Positions 1-11,051 of a DNA stretch of 31,822 nucleotides are shown here, in pieces (within the stretch, counting starts at the first letter, position 1; every line of letters begins with the position of its first letter). A program made the position numbers and the translations under genes. Under the pieces are notes generated by a model that saw nothing but the letters and a program-made list of their open reading frames with translations, was not told where the DNA came from and searched no databases. Origin of the DNA: Utricularia gibba. Its lineage: Eukaryota > Streptophyta > Magnoliopsida > Lamiales > Lentibulariaceae. The stretch lies in the NCBI GenBank assembly GCA_002189035.1, contig NEEC01000051.1:1-31822 (forward strand). Direction: 5' to 3'.

Positions 1-1053
1 GAAAAGGGCTTCCCAACAGTGTGCTATGAAGAGCAAGGATCTGCATGTTATGCAAGAGGTGCTTCGCGGACCAGGATGTGCGACGTAGTCATTTCATTGC
101 GCATCATCATTCGGGGTGCATCCTAAAAATCACACGTGCACGGGATTCATTAAAAATAAATATTTACGCATATCCAGAGTGTATAACAGTGTTGGGATAA
201 GTGATGCCACGAAATTCATGATGTAGCATGTGACTTTTTTCCAACTTGATCGCATAGTAGATGAATTCTGACACCATATGTTGATGCATTTAGTTGCTAT
301 GATACTTCTGATTCTTGATGCACCATTCCCGTATACCATGTCTCTAGTGGCTATTTGATTCTTTTGCCTTGTATGTTGTTCGCATCAATTTCGAGAACAT
401 GAAGCACATTATTAAATGCAGTCACCACGGAATGCCACGTGAGACACCTTTCGTTGTGGCCCTTTTTAATATGTCCACAGTTATCGGACAAACGTAACTC
501 CAAATTATAATACTTGGAGCTCGAAAGGGGCTTCCCAACAGTGTGCTATGAAGAGCAAGGATCTGCATGTTATGCAAGAGGTGTTTCGCGACCAGGATGT
601 GCGACGTAGTCATTTCATTGCGCATCACCATTCGGGATGCAGCCGAAAAATCACACGTGCACCGGATTTTAAAAATAAATATTTACGCATATCCTGAGTA
701 TACAACAGTGTTGGGATAAGTGATGCCACGAAATTCATGATGTAACATGTGACTTTTTTCCATCTTGATCGCATATCCGATGAAGTTTGACACCATATGT
801 TTTGGCTGTTGATTGATTCAATTTTGCTATGATACTTCTGATTCTTGATGCACCATTCCCATACACCATGTCTCTAGTGGCTATTTGATTCTTTTGCCGT
901 GTATCCCATTTGCATCAATGTCGAGAACGAGAAGCACATTCTTAGACGCAGCCACCAAGAAAGGACACCTAAGACACTTTTCGTTGTGGCTTGTTTTTAA
1001 TATGTCCACAGTTATCGGACAAACGTAACTCCAAATTATAATACTTGGAGCTC
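1..1053. repeat. Dimer 1 (A 522 + B 531)
   Basis: A, 1-522, has one T fewer in the T tract. B, 523-1053, starts GAAAGGGGC instead of GAAAAGGGC, has CGCGACC for CGCGGACC, loses two bases in GGATTTTAAAAA exactly where A (CA) and B (TG) differ, and reads CAATTTTGC where others have CAATTAGTTGC. Confidence 0.9.
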
Positions 1054-1209
1054 GAAAAGGGCTTCCCAACAGTGTGCTATGAAGAGCAAGGATCTGCATG
1101 TTATGCAAGAGGTGCTTCGCGGACCAGGATGTGCGACGTAGTCATTTCATTGCGCATCATCATTCGGGGTGCATCCTAAAAATCACACGTGCACGGGATT
1201 CATTAAAAA

Positions 1210-1219
1210 TAAATATTTA
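1210..1219. other. AT palindrome TAAATATTTA (reference copy)
   Basis: A 10-bp perfect palindrome inside an A/T-only stretch, present in A and B alike; the copy near 31206-31214 has lost one T. A/T-rich self-complementary stretches are common in satellites and often lie in the minor groove contacted by AT-hook proteins or at nucleosome linkers; that role is only an inference here. Confidence 0.4.
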
Positions 1220-1237
1220 CGCATATCCAGAGTGTAT

Positions 1238-1278
1238 AACAGTGTTGGGATAAGTGATGCCACGAAATTCATGATGTA
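1238..1278. repeat. 41-bp block identical in A and B (reference copy)
   Basis: Runs from AACAGTGTTGGG to CATGATGTA with no A/B difference, between two divergent stretches. It ends at the diagnostic GTAGCATG (A) versus GTAACATG (B). Confidence 0.75.
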
Positions 1279-1342
1279 GCATGTGACTTTTTTCCAACTT
1301 GATCGCATAGTAGATGAATTCTGACACCATATGTTGATGCAT

Positions 1343-1383
1343 TTAGTTGCTATGATACTTCTGATTCTTGATGCACCATTCCC
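1343..1383. repeat. 41-bp block identical in A and B (reference copy)
   Basis: Runs from TTAGTTGCTATG to CACCATTCCC, directly after the A/B length difference. A 34-bp identical block (1388-1421, ACCATGTCTC to CTTTTGCC) follows after a 4-bp gap with the G/A and T/C diagnostic bases. Confidence 0.75.
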
Positions 1384-1525
1384 GTATACCATGTCTCTAG
1401 TGGCTATTTGATTCTTTTGCCTTGTATGTTGTTCGCATCAATTTCGAGAACATGAAGCACATTATTAAATGCAGTCACCACGGAATGCCACGTGAGACAC
1501 CTTTCGTTGTGGCCCTTTTTTAATA

Positions 1526-1544
1526 TGTCCACAGTTATCGGACA
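1526..1544. other. Dyad 1: TGTCC-N9-GGACA (reference copy)
   Basis: A perfect 5-bp inverted repeat flanks the nine-base centre ACAGTTATC. It recurs in every monomer with an intact 3' end. Only the copy at about 30497-30514 is damaged (one G lost from GGACA). It could be a dimeric-protein site or a small hairpin. A 5-bp stem alone is weak evidence; its invariance and its neighbour raise interest. Confidence 0.5.
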
Positions 1545-1551
1545 AACGTAA

Positions 1552-1573
1552 CTCCAAATTATAATACTTGGAG
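1552..1573. other. Dyad 2: CTCCAA-N10-TTGGAG (reference copy)
   Basis: A perfect 6-bp inverted repeat flanks ATTATAATAC, and the inner ATTATAAT is itself a perfect palindrome, so the element is nearly symmetric at two scales. It lies 7 bp after dyad 1 and directly abuts the palindromic GAGCTC. It is present in every intact monomer of both types. The centre is TATA-like on both strands, but there is no other promoter evidence. Confidence 0.55.
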
Positions 1574-1576
1574 CTC

Positions 1577-2112
1577 GAAAAGGGCTTCCCAACAGTGTGC
1601 TATGAAGAGCAAGGATCTGCATGTTATGCAAGAGGTGTTTCGCGGACCAGGATGTGCGACGTAGTCATTTCATTGCGCATCACCATTCGGGATGCAGCCG
1701 AAAAATCACACGTGCACCGGATTTGTTAAAAATAAATATTTACGCATATCCTGAGTATACAACAGTGTTGGGATAAGTGATGCCACGAAATTCATGATGT
1801 AACATGTGACTTTTTTCCATCTTGATCGCATATCCGATGAAGTTTGACACCATATGTTTTGGCTGTTGATTGATTCAATTAGTTGCTATGATACTTCTGA
1901 TTCTTGATGCACCATTCCCATACACCATGTCTCTAGTGGCTATTTGATTCTTTTGCCGTGTATCCCATTTGCATCAATGTCGAGAACGAGAAGCACATTC
2001 TTAGACGCAGCCACCAAGAAAGGACACCTAAGACACTTTTCGTTGTGGCTTGTTTTTAATATGTCCACAGTTATCGGACAAACGTAACTCCAAATTATAA
2101 TACTTGGAGCTC
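1577..2112. repeat. Reference B monomer (536 bp)
   Basis: This is the commonest form of the second monomer. Differences from A are sparse in columns 62-200, absent in several 34-41-bp blocks, and dense in columns 265-310 and 380-475 (roughly). The CATATG-to-TTAGTTGC interval is longer in B and contains GTTTTGGCTGTTGATTG. Exact copies of this form are at 4752-5287, 20040-20575, 22156-22691, 23215-23750 and 26392-26927; other B monomers differ mostly in their first 200 bp. Confidence 0.93.
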
Positions 2113-3167
2113 GAAAAGGGCTTCCCAACAGTGTGCTATGAAGAGCAAGGATCTGCATGTTATGCAAGAGGTGCTTCGCGGACCAGGATGTGCGACGTAG
2201 TCATTTCATTGCGCATCATCATTCGGGGTGCATCCTAAAAATCACACGTGCACGGGATTCATTAAAAATAAATATTTACGCATATCCAGAGTGTATAACA
2301 GTGTTGGGATAAGTGATGCCACGAAATTCATGATGTAGCATGTGACTTTTTCCAACTTGATCGCATAGTAGATGAATTCTGACACCATATGTTGATGCAT
2401 TTAGTTGCTATGATACTTCTGATTCTTGATGCACATTCCCGTATACCATGTCTCTAGTGGCTATTTGATTCTTTTGCCTTGTATGTTGTTCGCATCAATT
2501 TCGAGAACATGAAGCACATTATTAAATGCAGTCACCACGGAATGCCACGTGAGACACCTTTCGTTGTGGCCTTTTTTAATATGTCCACAGTTATCGGACA
2601 AACGTAACTCCAAATTATAATACTTGGAGCTCGAAAAGGGCTTCCCAACAGTGTGCTATGAAGAGCAAGGATCTGCATGTTATGCAAGAGGTGTTTCGCG
2701 ACCAGGATGTGCGACGTAGTCATTTCATTGCGCATCACCATTCGGGATGCAGCCGAAAAATCACACGTGCACCGGATTTGTTAAAAATAAATATTTACGC
2801 ATATCCTGAGTATACAACAGTGTTGGGATAAGTGATGCCACGAAATTCATGATGTAACATGTGACTTTTTTCCATCTTGATCGCATATCCGATGAAGTTT
2901 GACACCATATGTTTTGGCTGTTGATTGATTCAATTAGTTGCTATGATACTTCTGATTCTTGATGCACCATTCCCATACACCATGTCTCTAGTGGCTATTT
3001 GATTCTTTTGCCGTGTATCCCATTTGCATCAATGTCGAGAACGAGAAGCACATTCTTAGACGCAGCCACCAAGAAAGGACACCTAAGACACTTTTCGTTG
3101 TGGCTTGTTTTTAATATGTCCACAGTTATCGGACAAACGTAACTCCAAATTATAATACTTGGAGCTC
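2113..3167. repeat. Dimer 3 (A 520 + B 535)
   Basis: A, 2113-2632, lacks one T at GACTTTTTCC, one C at GCACATTCCC and one C at GTGGCCTTTT. B, 2633-3167, has CGCGACC with one G missing and is otherwise canonical. Confidence 0.92.
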
Positions 3168-4227
3168 GAAAAGGGCTTCCCAACAGTGTGCTATGAAGAG
3201 CAAGGATCTGCATGTTATGCAAGAGGTGCTTCGCGGACCAGGATGTGCGACGTAGTCATTTCATTGCGCATCATCATTCGGGGTGCATCCTAAAAATCAC
3301 ACGTGCACGGGATTCATTAAAAATAAATATTTACGCATATCCAGAGTGTATAACAGTGTTGGGATAAGTGATGCCACGAAATTCATGATGTAGCATGTGA
3401 CTTTTTTCCAACTTGATCGCATAGTAGATGAATTCTGACACCATATGTTGATGCATTTAGTTGCTATGATACTTCTGATTCTTGATGCACCATTCCCGTA
3501 TACCATGTCTCTAGTGGCTATTTGATTCTTTTGCCTTGTATGTTGTTCGCATCAATTTCGAGAACATGAAGCACATTATTAAATGCAGTCACCACGGAAT
3601 GCCACGTGAGACACCTTTCGTTGTGGCCCTTTTTTAATATGTCCACAGTTATCGGACAAACGTAACTCCAAATTATAATACTTGGAGCTCGAAAAGGGCT
3701 TCCCAACAGTGTGCTATGAAGAGCAAGGATCTGCATGTTATGCAAGAGGTGTTTTCGCGGACCAGGATGTGCGACGTAGTCATTTCATTGCGCATCACCA
3801 TTCGGGATGCAGCCGAAAAATCACACGTGCACCGGATTTGTTAAAAATAAATATTTACGCATATCCTGAGTATACAACAGTGTTGGGATAAGTGATGCCA
3901 CGAAATTCATGATGTAACATGTGACTTTTTTCCATCTTGATCGCATATCCGATGAAGTTTGACACCATATGTTTTGGCTGTTGATTGATTCAATTAGTTG
4001 CTATGATACTTCTGATTCTTGATGCACCATTCCCATACACCATGTCTCTAGTGGCTATTTGATTCTTTTGCCGTGTATCCCATTTGCATCAATGTCGAGA
4101 ACGAGAAGCACATTCTTAGACGCAGCCACCAAGAAAGGACACCTAAGACACTTTTCGTTGTGGCTTGTTTTAAATATGTCCACAGTTATCGGACAAACGT
4201 AACTCCAAATTATAATACTTGGAGCTC
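3168..4227. repeat. Dimer 4 (A 523 + B 537)
   Basis: A is canonical. B, 3691-4227, has an extra T in GTTTTCGCGG and a T-to-A change in GTTTTAAATATG near its 3' end. Confidence 0.93.
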
Positions 4228-5287
4228 GAAAAGGGCTTCCCAACAGTGTGCTATGAAGAGCAAGGATCTGCATGTTATGCAAGAGGTGCTTCGCGGACCA
4301 GGATGTGCGACGTAGTCATTTCATTGCGCATCATCATTCGGGGTGCATCCTAAAAATCACACGTGCACGGGATTCATTAAAAATAAATATTTACGCATAT
4401 CCAGAGTGTATAACAGTGTTGGGATAAGTGATGCCACGAAATTCATGATGTAGCATGTGACTTTTTTCCAACTTGATCGCATAGTAGATGAATTCTGACA
4501 CCATATGTTGATGCATTTAGTTGCTATGATACTTCTGATTCTTGATGCACCATTCCCGTATACCATGTCTCTAGTGGCTATTTGATTCTTTTGCCTTGTA
4601 TGTTGTTCGCATCAATTTCGAGAACATGAAGCACATTATTAAATGCAGTCACCACGGAATGCCACGTGAGACACCTTTCGTTGTGGCCCTTTTTTAATAT
4701 GTCCACAGTTATCGGACAAAACGTAACTCCAAATTATAATACTTGGAGCTCGAAAAGGGCTTCCCAACAGTGTGCTATGAAGAGCAAGGATCTGCATGTT
4801 ATGCAAGAGGTGTTTCGCGGACCAGGATGTGCGACGTAGTCATTTCATTGCGCATCACCATTCGGGATGCAGCCGAAAAATCACACGTGCACCGGATTTG
4901 TTAAAAATAAATATTTACGCATATCCTGAGTATACAACAGTGTTGGGATAAGTGATGCCACGAAATTCATGATGTAACATGTGACTTTTTTCCATCTTGA
5001 TCGCATATCCGATGAAGTTTGACACCATATGTTTTGGCTGTTGATTGATTCAATTAGTTGCTATGATACTTCTGATTCTTGATGCACCATTCCCATACAC
5101 CATGTCTCTAGTGGCTATTTGATTCTTTTGCCGTGTATCCCATTTGCATCAATGTCGAGAACGAGAAGCACATTCTTAGACGCAGCCACCAAGAAAGGAC
5201 ACCTAAGACACTTTTCGTTGTGGCTTGTTTTTAATATGTCCACAGTTATCGGACAAACGTAACTCCAAATTATAATACTTGGAGCTC
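4228..5287. repeat. Dimer 5 (A 524 + B 536)
   Basis: A, 4228-4751, has an extra A in GGACAAAACG. B, 4752-5287, is canonical. Confidence 0.93.
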
Positions 5288-6343
5288 GAAAAGGGCTTCC
5301 CAACAGTGTGCTATGAAGAGCAAGGATCTGCATGTTATGCAAGAGGTGCTTCGCGGACCAGGATGTGCGACGTAGTCATTTCATTGCGCATCATCATTCG
5401 GGGTGCATCCTAAAAATCACACGTGCACGGGATTCATTAAAAATAAATATTTACGCATATCCAGAGTGTATAACAGTGTTGGGATAAGTGATGCCACGAA
5501 ATTCATGATGTAGCATGTGACTTTTTTCCAACTTGATCGCATAGTAGATGAATTCTGACACCATATGTTGATGCATTTAGTTGCTATGATACTTCTGATT
5601 CTTGATGCACCATTCCCGTATACCATGTCTCTAGTGGCTATTTGATTCTTTTGCCTTGTATGTTGTTCGCATCAATTTCGAGAACATGAAGCACATTATT
5701 AAATGCAGTCACCACGGAATGCCACGTGAGACACCTTTCGTTGTGGCCCTTTTTTAATATGTCCACAGTTATCGGACAAACGTAACTCCAAATTATAATA
5801 CTTGGAGCTCGAAAAGGGCTTCCCAACAGTGTGCTATGAAGAGCAAGGATCTGCATGTTATGCAAGAGGTGTTTCGCGACCAGGATGTGCGACGTAGTCA
5901 TTTCATTGCGCATCACCATTCGGGATGCAGCCGAAAAATCACACGTGCACGGATTTGTTAAAAATAAATATTTACGCATATCCTGAGTATAAACAGTGTT
6001 GGGATAAGTGATGCCACGAAATTCATGATGTAACATGTGACTTTTTTCCATCTTGATCGCATATCCGATGAAGTTTGACACCATATGTTTTGGCTGTTGA
6101 TTGATTCAATTAGTTGCTATGATACTTCTGATTCTTGATGCACCATTCCCATACACCATGTCTCTAGTGGCTATTTGATTCTTTTGCCGTGTATCCCATT
6201 TGCATCAATGTCGAGAACGAGAAGCACATTCTTAGACGCAGCCACCAAGAAAGGACACCTAAGACACTTTTCGTTGTGGCTTGTTTTTAATATGTCCACA
6301 GTTATCGGACAAACGTAACTCCAAATTATAATACTTGGAGCTC
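5288..6343. repeat. Dimer 6 (A 523 + B 533)
   Basis: A is canonical. B, 5811-6343, has lost a G in CGCGACC, one base in GTGCACGGATTTG and one in GAGTATAAACAG. The last two losses sit at A/B-divergent columns. The resulting frame changes open a spurious 148-codon antisense frame at 5638-6084. Confidence 0.93.
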
Positions 6344-7401
6344 GAAAAGGGCTTCCCAACAGTGTGCTATGAAGAGCAAGGATCTGCATGTTATGCAAGA
6401 GGTGCTTCGCGGACCAGGATGTGCGACGTAGTCATTTCATTGCGCATCATCATTCGGGGTGCATCCTAAAAATCACACGTGCACGGGATTCATTAAAAAT
6501 AAATATTTACGCATATCCAGAGTGTATAACAGTGTTGGGATAAGTGATGCCACGAAATTCATGATGTAGCATGTGACTTTTTTCCAACTTGATCGCATAG
6601 TAGATGAATTCTGACACCATATGTTGATGCATTTAGTTGCTATGATACTTCTGATTCTTGATGCACCATTCCCGTATACCATGTCTCTAGTGGCTATTTG
6701 ATTCTTTTGCCTTGTATGTTGTTCGCATCAATTTCGAGAACATGAAGCACATTATTAAATGCAGTCACCACGGAATGCCACGTGAGACACCTTTCGTTGT
6801 GGCCCTTTTTTAATATGTCCACAGTTATCGGACAAACGTAACTCCAAATTATAATACTTGGAGCTCGAAAAGGGCTTCCCAACAGTGTGCTATGAAGAGC
6901 AAGGATCTGCATGTTATGCAAGAGGTGTTCGCGGACCAGGATGTGCGACGTAGTCATTTCATTGCGCATCACCATTCGGGATGCAGCCGAAAAATCACAC
7001 GTGCACCGGATTTGTTAAAAATAAATATTTACGCATATCCTGAGTATACAACAGTGTTGGGATAAGTGATGCCACGAAATTCATGATGTAACATGTGACT
7101 TTTTTCCATCTTGATCGCATATCCGATGAAGTTTGACACCATATGTTTTGGCTGTTGATTGATTCAATTAGTTGCTATGATACTTCTGATTCTTGATGCA
7201 CCATTCCCATACACCATGTCTCTAGTGGCTATTTGATTCTTTTGCCGTGTATCCCATTTGCATCAATGTCGAGAACGAGAAGCACATTCTTAGACGCAGC
7301 CACCAAGAAAGGACACCTAAGACACTTTTCGTTGTGGCTTGTTTTTAATATGTCCACAGTTATCGGACAAACGTAACTCCAAATTATAATACTTGGAGCT
7401 C
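6344..7401. repeat. Dimer 7 (A 523 + B 535)
   Basis: A is canonical. B, 6867-7401, reads GGTGTTCGCGG: the base that is C in A and T in B is missing. Confidence 0.93.
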
Positions 7402-8459
7402 GAAAAGGGCTTCCCAACAGTGTGCTATGAAGAGCAAGGATCTGCATGTTATGCAAGAGGTGCTTCGCGGACCAGGATGTGCGACGTAGTCATTTCATTG
7501 CGCATCATCATTCGGGGTGCATCCTAAAAATCACACGTGCACGGGATTCATTAAAAATAAATATTTACGCATATCCAGAGTGTATAACAGTGTTGGGATA
7601 AGTGATGCCACGAAATTCATGATGTAGCATGTGACTTTTTTCCAACTTGATCGCATAGTAGATGAATTCTGACACCATATGTTGATGCATTTAGTTGCTA
7701 TGATACTTCTGATTCTTGATGCACCATTCCCGTATACCATGTCTCTAGTGGCTATTTGATTCTTTTGCCTTGTATGTTGTTCGCATCAATTTCGAGAACA
7801 TGAAGCACATTATTAAATGCAGTCACCACGGAATGCCACGTGAGACACCTTTCGTTGTGGCCCTTTTTTAATATGTCCACAGTTATCGGACAAACGTAAC
7901 TCCAAATTATAATACTTGGAGCTCGAAAAGGGCTTCCCAACAGTGTGCTATGAAGAGCAAGGATCTGCATGTTATGCAAGAGGTGTTTCGCGGACCAGGA
8001 TGTGCGACGTAGTCATTTCATTGCGCATCACATTCGGGATGCAGCCGAAAAATCACACGTGCACCGGATTTGTTAAAAATAAATATTTACGCATATCCTG
8101 AGTATACAACAGTGTTGGGATAAGTGATGCCACGAAATTCATGATGTAACATGTGACTTTTTTCCATCTTGATCGCATATCCGATGAAGTTTGACACCAT
8201 ATGTTTTGGCTGTTGATTGATTCAATTAGTTGCTATGATACTTCTGATTCTTGATGCACCATTCCCATACACCATGTCTCTAGTGGCTATTTGATTCTTT
8301 TGCCGTGTATCCCATTTGCATCAATGTCGAGAACGAGAAGCACATTCTTAGACGCAGCCACCAAGAAAGGACACCTAAGACACTTTTCGTTGTGGCTTGT
8401 TTTTAATATGTCCACAGTTATCGGACAAACGTAACTCCAAATTATAATACTTGGAGCTC
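7402..8459. repeat. Dimer 8 (A 523 + B 535)
   Basis: A is canonical. B, 7925-8459, reads CATCACATTCGGG, lacking the base that is T in A and C in B. Confidence 0.93.
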
Positions 8460-9517
8460 GAAAAGGGCTTCCCAACAGTGTGCTATGAAGAGCAAGGATC
8501 TGCATGTTATGCAAGAGGTGCTTCGCGGACCAGGATGTGCGACGTAGTCATTTCATTGCGCATCATCATTCGGGGTGCATCCTAAAAATCACACGTGCAC
8601 GGGATTCATTAAAAATAAATATTTACGCATATCCAGAGTGTATAACAGTGTTGGGATAAGTGATGCCACGAAATTCATGATGTAGCATGTGACTTTTTTC
8701 CAACTTGATCGCATAGTAGATGAATTCTGACACCATATGTTGATGCATTTAGTTGCTATGATACTTCTGATTCTTGATGCACCATTCCCGTATACCATGT
8801 CTCTAGTGGCTATTTGATTCTTTTGCCTTGTATGTTGTTCGCATCAATTTCGAGAACATGAAGCACATTATTAAATGCAGTCACCACGGAATGCCACGTG
8901 AGACACCTTTCGTTGTGGCCCTTTTTTAATATGTCCACAGTTATCGGACAAACGTAACTCCAAATTATAATACTTGGAGCTCGAAAAGGGCTTCCCAACA
9001 GTGTGCTATGAAGAGCAAGGATCTGCATGTTATGCAAGAGGTGTTTCGCGGACCAGGATGTGCGACGTAGTCATTTCATTGCGCATCACCATTCGGGATG
9101 CAGCCGAAAAATCACACGTGCACCGGATTTGTTAAAAATAAATATTTACGCATATCCTGAGTATACAACAGTGTTGGGATAAGTGATGCCACGAAATTCA
9201 TGATGTAACATGTGACTTTTTTCCATCTTGATCGCATATCCGATGAAGTTTGACACCATATGTTTTGGCTGTTGATTGATTCAATTAGTTGCTATGATAC
9301 TTCTGATTCTTGATGCACCATTCCCATACACCATGTCTCTAGTGGCTATTTGATTCTTTTGCCGTGTATCCCATTTGCATCAATGTCGAGAACGAGAAGC
9401 ACATTCTTAGACGCAGCCACCAAGAAAGGACACCTAAGACACTTTCGTTGTGGCTTGTTTTTAATATGTCCACAGTTATCGGACAAACGTAACTCCAAAT
9501 TATAATACTTGGAGCTC
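8460..9517. repeat. Dimer 9 (A 523 + B 535)
   Basis: A is canonical. B, 8983-9517, reads GACACTTTCG, lacking the base that is C in A and T in B; the rest is canonical. Confidence 0.93.
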
Positions 9518-10040
9518 GAAAAGGGCTTCCCAACAGTGTGCTATGAAGAGCAAGGATCTGCATGTTATGCAAGAGGTGCTTCGCGGACCAGGATGTGCGA
9601 CGTAGTCATTTCATTGCGCATCATCATTCGGGGTGCATCCTAAAAATCACACGTGCACGGGATTCATTAAAAATAAATATTTACGCATATCCAGAGTGTA
9701 TAACAGTGTTGGGATAAGTGATGCCACGAAATTCATGATGTAGCATGTGACTTTTTTCCAACTTGATCGCATAGTAGATGAATTCTGACACCATATGTTG
9801 ATGCATTTAGTTGCTATGATACTTCTGATTCTTGATGCACCATTCCCGTATACCATGTCTCTAGTGGCTATTTGATTCTTTTGCCTTGTATGTTGTTCGC
9901 ATCAATTTCGAGAACATGAAGCACATTATTAAATGCAGTCACCACGGAATGCCACGTGAGACACCTTTCGTTGTGGCCCTTTTTTAATATGTCCACAGTT
10001 ATCGGACAAACGTAACTCCAAATTATAATACTTGGAGCTC
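9518..10040. repeat. Unpaired A monomer (523 bp)
   Basis: A canonical A monomer, but followed by another A-type unit instead of B, so the strict alternation breaks here. Confidence 0.92.
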
Positions 10041-10535
10041 GAAAAGGGCTTCCCAACAGTGTGCTATGAAGAGCAAGGATCTGCATGTTATGCAAGAGGT
10101 GCTTCGCGACCAGGATGTGCGACGTAGTCATTTCATTGCGCATCATCATTCGGGGTGCATCCTAAAAATCACACGTGCACGGGATTCATTAAAAATAAAT
10201 ATTTACGCATATCCAGAGTGTATAACAGTGTTGGGATAAGTGATGCCACGAAATTCATGATGTAGCATGTGACTTTTTTCCAACTTGATCGCATATAGAT
10301 GAATTTGACACCATATGTTGATGCATTTAGTTGCTATGATACTTCTGATTCTTGATGCACCATTCCCGTATACCATGTCTCTAGTGGCTATTTGATTCTT
10401 TTGCCTTGTATATCAATTTCGAGAACATGAAGCACATTATTAAATGCAGCACCATAGACACTTTCGTTGTGGCCCTTTTTAATATGTCCACAGTTATCGG
10501 ACAAACGTAACTCCAAATTATAATACTTGGAGCTC
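10041..10535. repeat. Shortened A-type monomer (495 bp)
   Basis: A-type markers are present (CATCATCATTCGGGG, GTAGCATG, CCCGTATACC, GCCTTGTAT), yet 28 bp are missing in several small gaps: CATATAGATG for CATAGTAGATG, GAATTTGAC for GAATTCTGAC (destroying the EcoRI site), TTGTATATCAAT for TTGTATGTTGTTCGCATCAAT, and GCAGCACCATAGACAC for a longer stretch. All gaps fall in A/B-divergent segments. Confidence 0.88.
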
Positions 10536-11051
10536 GAAAAGGGCTTCCCAACAGTGTGCTATGAAGAGCAAGGATCTGCATGTTATGCAAGAGGTGCTTC
10601 GCGGACCAGGATGTGCGACGTAGTCATTTCATTGCGCATCACCATTCGGGATGCATCACACGTGCACGGATTCATTAAAAATAAATATTTACGCATATCC
10701 ACAGTGTTGGGATAAGTGATGCCACGAAATTCATGATGTAACATGTGACTTTTTTCCATCTTGATCGCATATCCGATGAAGTTTGACACCATATGTTTTG
10801 GCTGTTGATTGATTCAATTAGTTGCTATGATACTTCTGATTCTTGATGCACCATTCCCATACACCATGTCTCTAGTGGCTATTTGATTCTTTTGCCGTGT
10901 ATCCCATTTGCATCAATGTCGAGAACGAGAAGCACATTCTTAGACGCAGCCACCAAGAAAGGACACCTAAGACACTTTTCGTTGTGGCTTGTTTTTAATA
11001 TGTCCACAGTTATCGGACAAACGTAACTCCAAATTATAATACTTGGAGCTC
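10536..11051. repeat. Shortened B-type monomer (516 bp)
   Basis: The 3' two thirds are canonical B. The 5' part is mosaic: GCTTCGCGG (A), CATCACCATTCGGGA (B), then GCATCACACG with about ten bases gone where A has CATCCTAAAAATC and B has CAGCCGAAAAATC. TATCCACAGTG has lost the whole divergent AGAGTGTATA/TGAGTATACA segment. Confidence 0.88.

Larger units (their letters stand above)
1054..1576. repeat. Reference A monomer (523 bp)
   Basis: This copy matches most other A monomers base for base where I compared them. G+C is 215/523 (41%) by hand count. It carries an EcoRI site at 1316-1321 that B lacks, so EcoRI would release the dimer while SacI or NdeI (CATATG, once per monomer) would release single monomers. 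It contains about 20 CpG, close to the roughly 22 expected from composition. Compared with B it is 13 bp shorter, between the CATATG and the ATTTAGTTGC stretch. No open frame here exceeds 75 codons and none looks like a protein gene. Confidence 0.95.
1517..1637. repeat. 121-bp block identical in A and B (reference copy)
   Basis: From the T tract before AATATGTCC, through GAGCTC, to GCAAGAGGTG, the A and B monomers are identical over 121 bp, although they differ at roughly 10% of columns elsewhere. The block straddles the boundary I chose, so it is one continuous unit recurring every 523/536 bp. It holds both dyad elements listed separately. Outside two end or deletion-bearing regions it changes only by homopolymer-length differences. 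It may be a protein-binding or structural core under constraint, or the preferred exchange region that keeps A and B alike here; the sequence alone does not decide. Confidence 0.85.

Noticed and set aside
1183-1392. Repeated antisense open frame of 69 codons (begins MVYGNGASRIRS) in each A monomer
   Set aside because: It repeats because A monomers are identical and has no counterpart of conserved length in B, which indicates chance openness rather than coding.
1381-1395. Partial reverse CENP-B-box-like match (CCCG-N2-T-N4 then TGTC)
   Set aside because: The essential CGAA at the end is absent, and B lacks even the CCCG, so it does not meet the motif.
1489-1494. CACGTG (G-box/E-box) in A monomers
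   Set aside because: A six-base match in a non-coding repeat; B has lost it, so nothing suggests regulatory use.
1555-1566. TATA-like ATTATAAT as a promoter
   Set aside because: It is the centre of a dyad with no transcript, initiator or gene downstream; reported only as part of dyad 2.
1404-1631. Repeated antisense open frame of about 75 codons (begins MHNMQILALHS), present in almost every monomer and extending to 148 codons at 5638-6084
   Set aside because: It crosses the monomer boundary and is simply the 121-bp shared core read backwards, so it recurs at the satellite period. Its length and C-terminus change with every one-base indel, and it shows no known domain or gene context.
3682-3891. 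Plus-strand open frames of 60-80 codons starting MELEKGFPTVC
   Set aside because: They occur only in some copies, end at different places depending on single-base indels, and have no independent support as genes.
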